From Syntrophorhabdus sp. (lineage in GTDB: Bacteria > Desulfobacterota > BSN033 > UBA1163), in assembly GCA_020724025.1 (NCBI GenBank), contig DYHU01000211.1, forward strand, positions 1 to 6,891: 6,891 nt of DNA. The letters run 5' to 3'. Below are positions 1 through 4,718 of this stretch, one piece after another (the stretch's first letter is position 1; the number at the start of each line of letters is the position of its first letter). Made by a program: the position numbers and the translations under genes. The notes under the pieces were generated by a model. It saw nothing but the letters and a program-made list of their open reading frames with translations, was not told where the DNA came from and did no database searches.

Positions 1-282
1 GAAGAAGAGTATTTTGCGAGGATGGAATTCGAGAAGAGGAAGCAGGCCGAAGAAAATAAACAGAAAAAGTTAGCCGGGGAGGAGAAAAAAAGACTTCAAG
101 AGCTTCATTATATGAGATGCCCGAAGTGTGGGATGCAATTGATTGAAATCGATTATAAAAATATCAAAGTGGATAAATGTTCCGGTTGCGAGGGAATCTG
201 GCTCGACCCGGGAGAACTTGAAGCCGTATCGAAACTTGAAAAATCAGGATTAGACAAACTGTTTGGCGTCTTTAAGAAATAA
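1..282 (+). CDS. TFIIB-type zinc-ribbon protein, 5'-truncated by window edge
   Basis: This is the C-terminal part of a small zinc-ribbon protein of the zf-TFIIB family, a widespread bacterial group of unknown function. The frame is open from base 1 and reads EEEYFAR before the first ATG at 22. Family members usually carry such an acidic EEEYFA-like stretch ahead of the charged helix, so I think the true start lies upstream of the window and the ATG at 22 is internal. A Lys/Glu-rich segment (about codons 8-36), probably a coiled helix, leads into the zinc ribbon: a first CxxC at 118-129 and a second CxxC at 178-189. The second CxxC is followed by the family signature EGIWLDPGELE. No signal peptide or membrane segment is visible, so it is presumably cytoplasmic. 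The gene ends in TAA and is followed directly by a REP-like palindrome. The family call is firm; the cellular role is unknown. Confidence 0.85.
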   Translation, partial: EEEYFARMEFEKRKQAEENKQKKLAGEEKKRLQELHYMRCPKCGMQLIEIDYKNIKVDKCSGCEGIWLDPGELEAVSKLEKSGLDKLFGVFKK

Positions 283-283
283 A

Positions 284-331
284 CCCCTCACCCCATCCCT
301 CTCCCCTTGGGGGAGAGGGGCAGGTGAGGGG
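284..331. repeat. REP-like GC-rich palindrome after the zinc-ribbon gene
   Basis: This is a two-tier inverted repeat. The outer arms CCCCTCACC (284-292) and GGTGAGGGG (323-331) pair perfectly. The inner arms CCTCTCCCC (298-306) and GGGGAGAGG (310-318) pair perfectly around a TTG loop. The sequence type (CCCTCACC / CCTCTCCC) recurs twice at 1145-1237, so it is a dispersed family and not a unique site. It begins 2 nt after the zinc-ribbon stop codon and could stabilise the 3' end of that mRNA or weakly terminate it. There is no following T-run, so it is not a classical intrinsic terminator on the plus strand. Confidence 0.8.
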
Positions 332-350
332 GAGAAAGGAGGTGCCTCTT

Positions 351-545
351 ATGAACATCTTCAAAAAGCCCCAGTGGAAAAAAGAGGCTTTAGAAAACAG
401 TCGGGGCTTCCCCATAATCCATAATGGAGAAGCCCCTCTCCTGGCTTTAAATATTTCGGATCGCGAACTGATTAGCCTACCAGGGTGGCTAAGTAGGCGG
501 CTCCGAGTTTATCAATATGATCCTTCACATTCTCAAAGTAGTTGA
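351..545 (+). CDS. Doubtful small ORF (64 codons), antisense to the ferritin 3' end
   Basis: An ATG at 351 is preceded by a good Shine-Dalgarno sequence (AAAGGAGG, 8 nt upstream) and opens a 64-residue frame starting MNIFKKPQWKKEAL. I do not recognise the product. It shows no Cys pairs, signal peptide or membrane helix. Two facts argue against it. Its last 74 nt run antisense through the end of the bacterioferritin gene. Its middle (403-436) is a strong hairpin that works better as that gene's terminator. It may be a chance frame or the remnant of a gene decayed by rearrangement. It is listed only because the ribosome binding site is better than chance would usually give. Confidence 0.2.
   Translation: MNIFKKPQWKKEALENSRGFPIIHNGEAPLLALNISDRELISLPGWLSRRLRVYQYDPSHSQSS
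392..436 (-). terminator. Likely intrinsic terminator of the bacterioferritin gene
   Basis: Read on the minus strand, an 11-bp stem with one G-T wobble is formed by GGGGCTTCTCC (436-426) and GGGGAAGCCCC (413-403), with a 12-nt AT-rich loop. It is followed by the moderately T-rich tail GACTGTTTTCT (402-392). It lies 36 nt beyond the bacterioferritin stop codon, where a terminator would be expected. The T-run is imperfect, so efficiency is uncertain. Confidence 0.45.
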
Positions 546-930
546 AATGCTCCTCCTCGTCCTTGAGAAGCTCTTCAAATATCTCTTTTGAAATCTGATC
601 CTTTTCGGCCGCACAGACTGTAGAGGCGTCGTTATACATCTTCATGGCCGCCGCCTCAAGGCCCATATTCGTCTTCAGCATCTCGCCGATGCCCTGCCCT
701 TTTTTGGCAACGCTATCGGGTTTGGAGGTAGGTTCTCCCTTCAGGAAGAGAATCCTCTCCGCCAATTTCTCCGCATGCTTCATCTCTGCGATGGCAATCT
801 CCTTAAATTTGGAGGCCAGTTTGCCAAAGTCCTGGTCTTCGAGTTCGTAGTGCTGGGCCATATACTGGGAGATGGCGGTCAATTCTCTTGACCGCGCCGC
901 ATTCAACAGATCAATCACCTTCTTGCTCAT
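472..930 (-). CDS. bfr: Bacterioferritin-like diiron iron-storage protein
   Basis: This 152-residue four-helix-bundle protein of the ferritin/bacterioferritin family oxidises Fe(II) and stores it as a ferric mineral in a 24-mer shell in the cytoplasm. The complete set of ferroxidase ligands is visible when compared with E. coli Bfr: E16, E49 and H52 (in AEMKHAE), E92, and E125 and H128 (in DEEEH). Met50 lies where E. coli Bfr has its haem-ligating Met52, which favours bacterioferritin over plain ferritin. Length is close to E. coli Bfr (158). The start is well supported: AAAGGAGG sits 4 nt before the ATG, and the N-terminus MSKKVIDLLNAARSREL aligns with family members. The gene stands alone, divergent from the molybdoenzyme gene, with its own promoter at 966-994. 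In an anaerobe it would serve oxygen defence and iron buffering. A broader ferritin-like (Dps or rubrerythrin-type) label is less likely given the full Bfr ligand pattern. Confidence 0.9.
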   Translation of the reverse strand: MSKKVIDLLNAARSRELTAISQYMAQHYELEDQDFGKLASKFKEIAIAEMKHAEKLAERILFLKGEPTSKPDSVAKKGQGIGEMLKTNMGLEAAAMKMYNDASTVCAAEKDQISKEIFEELLKDEEEHFNYFENVKDHIDKLGAAYLATLVG

Positions 931-956
931 ATGCCCTCCTTTCTAATAGGGATGAT

Positions 957-972
957 TTATAATATTTTATAA
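957..972. promoter_or_regulatory. AT-rich dyad over the -10 region, possible operator
   Basis: TTATAA-TATT-TTATAA is a perfect 6+6 inverted repeat covering the -10 box and the predicted start site of the bacterioferritin promoter. Its position suits a repressor. The half-sites resemble those of PerR boxes (TTATAAT/ATTATAA), but the spacing is one base too long and one half-site has a mismatch. AT-rich -10 regions also give such dyads by chance. No regulator gene is in the window. Confidence 0.25.
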
Positions 973-994
973 CACTGAACATGATGTAAGACAA
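966..994 (-). promoter_or_regulatory. Sigma70-type promoter of the bacterioferritin gene
   Basis: On the minus strand a -35 box TTGTCT (994-989) is separated by exactly 17 nt from a -10 box TATAAA (971-966). Transcription would begin near 959, giving a leader of about 30 nt before the ATG at 930 that contains the AAAGGAGG ribosome site. The left direct repeat of the mobile element (995-1009) abuts the -35 box, so the element landed just upstream of the core promoter. Confidence 0.55.
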
Positions 995-1009
995 GAAAAA
1001 TTTTCTGTT
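995..1009. repeat. Left direct repeat (putative target-site duplication)
   Basis: GAAAAATTTTCTGTT directly precedes the TGT tip of the MITE-like element and matches 1291-1305 at 14 of 15 positions. It contains the palindrome GAAAATTTTC-like core, which may have been the target preference. Confidence 0.6.
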
Positions 1010-1290
1010 TGTCATTTAAGAATTAAAAGTGCACCGTTTTTTGTGGATTTAAAGTTTAAAAGTGCACACTTAATTTGTCTAAAATCGGCCATGGTAGGCT
1101 CGTTAACAAAGACATGAGAACCAGATGATGAAAACCAATATTTTCCCTCTCCCGCTGGCGGGAGAGGGTTGGGGTGAGGGTGGTCTCCAGGTTATTCCCC
1201 CTCACCTTTCTCCTCTCCCCGAGGGGAGAGGAGGTGATAGGGTGTGCAATTTTAAAGTTTAAACGGTGCACTTTTAAATTTTAGCTAACA
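1010..1290. mobile_element. 281-bp MITE-like non-autonomous element, possibly IS481-derived
   Basis: This element fills most of the 448-nt gene-free gap between the divergent bfr and molybdoenzyme genes. It starts TGTCATTTAAG and ends GCTAACA, so the tips are TGT...ACA. Long inverted repeats lie inside. AAAAGTGCACCGTTT (1025-1039) is matched exactly in reverse at 1261-1275. A second block at 1048-1069 pairs with 1242-1263 at 20 of 22 positions. The left arm carries about 10 extra bases between the blocks. The element is immediately flanked by GAAAAATTTTCTGTT (995-1009) and GCAAAATTTTCTGTT (1291-1305), a 14/15 direct repeat that reads as a target-site duplication. No transposase frame is present. 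TGT ends and long duplications are known in the IS481 family, so the parent could be of that type; this assignment is inference. Confidence 0.65.
1145..1237. repeat. Pair of REP-like palindromes inside the MITE-like element
   Basis: The first hairpin is CCCTCTCCCGC (1145-1155) with GCGGGAGAGGG (1158-1168). The second is TCCTCTCCCC (1211-1220) with GGGGAGAGGA (1223-1232), extended by TCACC (1202-1206) with GGTGA (1233-1237). The two units also face each other: GGTGAGGG (1173-1180) is the reverse complement of CCCTCACC (1199-1206). This is a mirror-image, BIME-like arrangement of the same repeat type as 284-331. Very stable structure is expected in RNA from either strand. Confidence 0.75.
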
Positions 1291-1305
1291 GCAAAATTTT
1301 CTGTT
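1291..1305. repeat. Right direct repeat (putative target-site duplication)
   Basis: GCAAAATTTTCTGTT directly follows the ACA tip of the MITE-like element. It differs from the left copy at 995-1009 only at its second base, which suggests a fairly recent insertion. Confidence 0.6.
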
Positions 1306-1327
1306 CTTTTCACCCAGGGGAAAAAGC

Positions 1328-1356
1328 TTGTCAATCGGGCTTCAGAGTGTTAAAAA
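1328..1356 (+). promoter_or_regulatory. Possible promoter of the molybdoenzyme gene
   Basis: TTGTCA (1328-1333) and TAAAAA (1351-1356) are separated by 17 nt. Transcription would begin near 1363, leaving a short leader that contains the AAGGA ribosome site (1367-1371) before the ATG at 1379. The -10 box is only a fair match. The promoter lies downstream of the MITE-like element, so the element would not interrupt it. Confidence 0.3.
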
Positions 1357-1378
1357 TGACTGGAGAAAGGAAGAGGAA

Positions 1379-3463
1379 ATGATCGTTAAAACCTATTGTG
1401 CCAGGATGGATCACGGGGGTTGCGGAATTCTGGTTCACGTGGAGGATGGTAGAATTAAAAAGATCGAGGGCGATCCGGATTCCCCCTTAAACCAGGGAAC
1501 CATCTGCGCCAAAGGCCTTGCCCAGATCGAAAGACTGAACCATCCTGACCGTCTCACCTATCCGATGAAGCGAACAGGGGAAAGGGGAGAGGGAAAGTGG
1601 GCCCGTATCTCCTGGGACGAGGCGCTTGAGACCATTGCTAAAAAGATCGGTGAGACAATAGAGCGCGAAGGCCCGCAAGCCATCTCCTTTGCCCAGGGAA
1701 CGCCCAAAGGGTTGGAACTCTTCCTGATGATCCGGCTTGCCAATCTCCTTCGTATCCCCAATATCTCCACGCCCGGCAACATCTGTCACATGCCGAGGGA
1801 GACCGCATCCACACTCACCTGCGGCTTCTTTCCGGTTCCCGACTACGATCATCCCCCTTCCTCTGTCCTGGTCTGGGGAAGCAACCTCTTCCAGACGAAT
1901 GAAGAGGGGGTGATAGGCTCCCAGTTGAAAAGGGCTCTGGATCGCGGAGCCAAACTAATTGTAATCGATCCGAGAAAAACGACTGCCGCCTCCAGGGCAG
2001 ACCTCTGGATTCAACCCAGGCCTGGGACAGACCTATTTTTAGCGCTGGGAATGCTCAGGGTCATCATTGATGAGGAACTTTACGATCAAGGTTTTGTGGA
2101 AAATTGGACGAAAGGTTTTCCTGAATTGAGAGAACATCTCCGGCGCTATCCTCTCGAAAAAGTCTCAGAGATCACATGGGTCTCAAAAGACCATACCATT
2201 GAGGCAGCTCGCCTCTACGCCCGGACCAAACCCGCCTCTCTTCATTGGGGAAATGCCATCGAACATAATATTAACAGCTTCCAGTGCGCGAGGGCGCTGC
2301 TCATCCTCATGGCGATTACCGGGAATCTCGATGTCCCTGGCGGAAATGTAAACCGAGTGGGTCCGGCCGTTATGAGGCCCGGAGAATTGGTCCAGATCAA
2401 GAAATTTCCCGAGAAGAAAGAGAAGATCCTCAGCCCGGAATTCCGACTGGCAACGATGATGGGTTTTGTCCCCTCTCAATTGATCGTAAAGGCCATTCTC
2501 ACCGGAAAGCCTCATCCCATTCGTATGATGTATATTCAGGGCGGAAATCCCCTTCTCAGCTATGCCAATTCAAAAGAGACCTTTGAGGCTTTGAAAAGAT
2601 TGAGCTTCTTAGCCCTCTCGGAGATATTTTTAACCCCCACGGCCCAAATGGCTGATATCGTCCTGCCTGCGGCCACCAACCTGGAGTTCGATGACATCGG
2701 CCATTTCGGTCTTCCCCACGGGTTTATCCTGGCCCGGCCCAAGATCGTTGAACCGGTTGGGGAGTCCTGGCCCGATTCAAAAATCTTAAATGAACTGGGC
2801 CGACATCTTGGCCTCCGTCAATATTTCTGGAATGACCTCGGGGAATGCCTTGACGAAATTCTCAAACCCGCAGGGATGACTTATGACGACTTCAAGACCA
2901 TCGGTATTTTAAAGGGGAAGTGGGAATATCGGTCCTATGAAAAGAAGGGTTTTTCAACCCCTTCAGGAAAGATTGAAATCTACTCCGAACAATTGAAAAA
3001 GTGGGGATACGATCCCCTTCCCTGCTCTCTTGATCTCCCCGGACCTTCCGGAGAATCTCTCAAAGAGTATCCGCTCATCTTCACCTCTGCCAAAGACCCC
3101 TTTTTCTTCCATTCAGCCTACCGGAACATCCCCTCCCTTCGCAAACTCTCACCGGATCCCGTTCTCCTCATTCACCCTGACACTGCCTCGCAATCAGGGA
3201 TTGAAGAGGGGGATTGGGTCGCCGTAGAAACGGAGATGGGAACAATCCGGCAAAAGGCGAAATTGGATAAAGAGATCGATCCCCGGGTTATTATCCTCAG
3301 TTTTGGCTGGTGGTTTCCCGAGCGAAAGGATCTTGAACTCAGCGGTTGGAAAGAATCGAACCTCAATGTTCTGACAAATAACAACCCTCCCTATGAACCG
3401 GCGATCGGATCCACCCCCCTTCGAGCCATCCCCTGCCGCATCTATAAATCGAAACCCTTTTAA
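1379..3463 (+). CDS. Molybdopterin oxidoreductase, DMSO-reductase family, orphan catalytic subunit
   Basis: This 694-residue enzyme is predicted to bind a bis-molybdopterin guanine dinucleotide Mo or W centre and one N-terminal [4Fe-4S] cluster. I chose the ATG at 1379, with AAGGA 7 nt upstream; a TTG at 1328 would add 17 residues of non-family sequence. The Fe-S region has C7, C15 and C43 (CAKG) but Asp11 where the second Cys is expected. C136 in GNICHMPRE aligns with the C/U-H-x-P metal-ligand motif of formate dehydrogenase H, so Cys ligation of the metal is likely. The C-terminal dinucleotide-binding domain spans about 563-690. General layout and several motifs recall acetylene hydratase (730 aa), thiosulfate/polysulfide reductases and formate dehydrogenases, but the substrate cannot be assigned. 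There is no twin-arginine signal, so it is cytoplasmic. No electron-transfer or membrane subunit lies beside it; the nearest plus-strand gene is 250 nt away and unrelated. Confidence 0.9.
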   Translation: MIVKTYCARMDHGGCGILVHVEDGRIKKIEGDPDSPLNQGTICAKGLAQIERLNHPDRLTYPMKRTGERGEGKWARISWDEALETIAKKIGETIEREGPQAISFAQGTPKGLELFLMIRLANLLRIPNISTPGNICHMPRETASTLTCGFFPVPDYDHPPSSVLVWGSNLFQTNEEGVIGSQLKRALDRGAKLIVIDPRKTTAASRADLWIQPRPGTDLFLALGMLRVIIDEELYDQGFVENWTKGFPELREHLRRYPLEKVSEITWVSKDHTIEAARLYARTKPASLHWGNAIEHNINSFQCARALLILMAITGNLDVPGGNVNRVGPAVMRPGELVQIKKFPEKKEKILSPEFRLATMMGFVPSQLIVKAILTGKPHPIRMMYIQGGNPLLSYANSKETFEALKRLSFLALSEIFLTPTAQMADIVLPAATNLEFDDIGHFGLPHGFILARPKIVEPVGESWPDSKILNELGRHLGLRQYFWNDLGECLDEILKPAGMTYDDFKTIGILKGKWEYRSYEKKGFSTPSGKIEIYSEQLKKWGYDPLPCSLDLPGPSGESLKEYPLIFTSAKDPFFFHSAYRNIPSLRKLSPDPVLLIHPDTASQSGIEEGDWVAVETEMGTIRQKAKLDKEIDPRVIILSFGWWFPERKDLELSGWKESNLNVLTNNNPPYEPAIGSTPLRAIPCRIYKSKPF

Positions 3464-3531
3464 TATAACAAAAATCACTCAGTTATGTGGGGTAATTCCA
3501 TCTCATTGATAGTAGGAGTCGATAGTCCCGC

Positions 3532-3586
3532 TGGAGGCGGGATAACCCCGCCTCCAATATAGGCGGGACAGGAATGTCCCGCCTAT
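3532..3586. repeat. Two tandem GC-rich hairpins
   Basis: Hairpin A pairs TGGAGGCGGG (3532-3541) with CCCGCCTCCA (3547-3556) around ATAAC. Hairpin B pairs ATAGGCGGGAC (3559-3569) perfectly with GTCCCGCCTAT (3576-3586) around AGGAAT. The arms share the GGCGGG core, so alternative pairings between A and B are possible, including with GTCCCGC at 3525-3531. They lie 69 nt or more beyond the molybdoenzyme stop and could limit read-through, but no T-run directly follows. This is a repeat type distinct from the CCCTCACC palindromes. Confidence 0.75.
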
Positions 3587-3661
3587 CGGGGTAATTAAAT
3601 TTTTATCAGGAATTTTGTGACCCCCCATAAATTGGGAATTACATCTAACTTTTCAATTTCC

Positions 3662-3689
3662 TTGACAATTTCGTGGAAACGGATAAAAT
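3662..3689 (+). promoter_or_regulatory. Sigma70-type promoter of the three-gene operon
   Basis: A consensus -35 box TTGACA (3662-3667) is followed after 16 nt by TAAAAT (3684-3689), one mismatch from the consensus -10. The start site would be near 3696, giving a leader of roughly 18 nt. This is the best promoter match in the window and suggests constitutive expression of the operon. No clear operator is visible. Confidence 0.6.
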
Positions 3690-3713
3690 TCAAAGAATTT
3701 AATTCGGGGGTTA

Positions 3714-4700
3714 ATGCATCTGAAAGCGCTGGTCACAGGAGGCACAGGATTTATCGGAAGTCATCTGGTTGAGGCCCTTCTCCAGAGAGAGGTCGAGGTC
3801 CGGTGCCTTGTCCGGAATAGAAGTGATTTAAAGTGGTTAAGAAACCTCCCCATCGAACTGGCGGATGGCGACTGCAGTGACAAGACCTCTTTGCAAGAAG
3901 CCGTAAAAGGAGTCGATCAGGTATTCCATCTGGCAGGCCTGACCAGGGCCCTCAAAGAGGAGGCCTACTTTGAGGTCAATGCAAACGGAACAGAGAACCT
4001 GATCCATGCCTGTCTTGAAATGAATCCCCATCTGAAGAAATTCGTCTATCTCTCAAGCCAGGCCGCCGCAGGTCCTTGTCAAAACGGGGGAAGGAAGAAG
4101 GAATCAGACCATTGCGAACCCGTCTCCTCCTATGGCAGGAGCAAACGGAAGGGAGAGGAGTTCTGCCTCGAACATGCCCATGAAATTCCCCTTGTCATCC
4201 TCCGGCCTTCCGCTGTCTATGGGCCAAGGGACAGGGATGTCTATGCCTTCTTTAAGATCCTCACCAAAAGAATCAAGCCCAATTTCTCCCGACAGGAACA
4301 GCACATCAGCCTCTGCTATGTCCAGGACATTGTGCAGGCCACTCTTCTGGCCTCGGATTCCAGGGAGTCAGGAGGGGAAATCTTCTTTCTCTCGGACGGT
4401 CACGATTACCGTCTTGATAAAATCGGCGATCTATTCGAAGAAGCTATGGAAATCCATGCCTATCGAATTCATATTCCGGGGTGGGTGATTTCCGGAGTCG
4501 CTTCTTTTTCGGAATTTCTCTCCAAGTTTTCCGGAAGACCTCCATTGATCAATAAGGGTAAAGTGGAGGAGATGATTCAGAAAAATTGGCTATGCGACAT
4601 CACAAAGGCTAAGACGCTTCTGGGATTCGAACCCCGGTTTTCCCTTGCGGAAGGAATAAAAATCACTTATGAATGGTATCGAAAAGAAAATTGGCTATAA
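3714..4700 (+). CDS. Extended SDR (NAD-dependent epimerase/dehydratase family), CerR-like ceramide reductase candidate
   Basis: This 328-residue Rossmann-fold oxidoreductase is of the extended short-chain dehydrogenase type. The N-terminal nucleotide motif is VTGGTGFIGSHL (G9, G12, G15), in the TGxxGxxG form. The active site shows S114/S115 (YLSS), Y140 and K144 (YGRSK), followed by RPSAVYGPRDRD near 164-175, typical of the family. No signal peptide or membrane helix is visible. The start is at ATG 3714 with a weak GGGGG ribosome site; the dinucleotide motif beginning at residue 7 confirms it. The stop lies 18 nt before the SPT start, so the two are co-transcribed. Alone it could act on sugar nucleotides, flavonols or sterols. 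Next to an SPT and a GNAT acyltransferase, it best fits CerR, which reduces the 3-keto group of 3-oxo-ceramide or 3-ketosphinganine in Caulobacter. The family is certain; the substrate is inferred from context. Confidence 0.9.
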   Translation: MHLKALVTGGTGFIGSHLVEALLQREVEVRCLVRNRSDLKWLRNLPIELADGDCSDKTSLQEAVKGVDQVFHLAGLTRALKEEAYFEVNANGTENLIHACLEMNPHLKKFVYLSSQAAAGPCQNGGRKKESDHCEPVSSYGRSKRKGEEFCLEHAHEIPLVILRPSAVYGPRDRDVYAFFKILTKRIKPNFSRQEQHISLCYVQDIVQATLLASDSRESGGEIFFLSDGHDYRLDKIGDLFEEAMEIHAYRIHIPGWVISGVASFSEFLSKFSGRPPLINKGKVEEMIQKNWLCDITKAKTLLGFEPRFSLAEGIKITYEWYRKENWL

Positions 4701-4718
4701 CATAGGATGAGGTGGGGT

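Larger units (their letters stand above)
3464..3713. other. Spacer between molybdoenzyme and sphingolipid-type operon
   Basis: This 250-nt spacer has no convincing coding frame. It holds two GC-rich hairpins (3532-3586), a 9-nt direct repeat GGGGTAATT at 3489-3497 and 3588-3596 that brackets them, a short inverted pair GTAATTCC (3492-3499) / GGAATTAC (3635-3642), and the operon promoter at 3662-3689. The bracketing repeats hint that the hairpins are part of an inserted repeat unit. Confidence 0.6.

Noticed and set aside
284..331. Palindrome as a classical rho-independent terminator
   Set aside because: The stem is strong, but the following bases are GAGAAAGGA with no T-run, and the same sequence type recurs in a non-terminator context at 1145-1237.
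1056..1271. Minus-strand frame of 71 codons containing TLTPTLSRQRERE
   Set aside because: It is a translation of the REP-like palindromes and the inverted repeats of the MITE-like element. This peptide type appears as spurious hypothetical proteins wherever CCCTCACC/CCTCTCCC repeats occur. There is no independent coding evidence.
1328..1378. TTG start for the molybdoenzyme at 1328
   Set aside because: The extra 17 residues are not family-like, the TTG overlaps a possible -35 box, and the ATG at 1379 has a properly spaced AAGGA and starts directly before the Fe-S motif.
3532..3586. Hairpin pair as a CRISPR array or riboswitch
   Set aside because: There are only two dissimilar hairpins with no regular repeat-spacer pattern, and they lie upstream of the predicted operon promoter, so they would not be in that mRNA leader.
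4707..4718. Upstream ATG at 4707 for the SPT-like gene
   Set aside because: It has no properly spaced ribosome site, while ATG 4719 follows GAGGTG. The difference is only four residues, so this is a close call.
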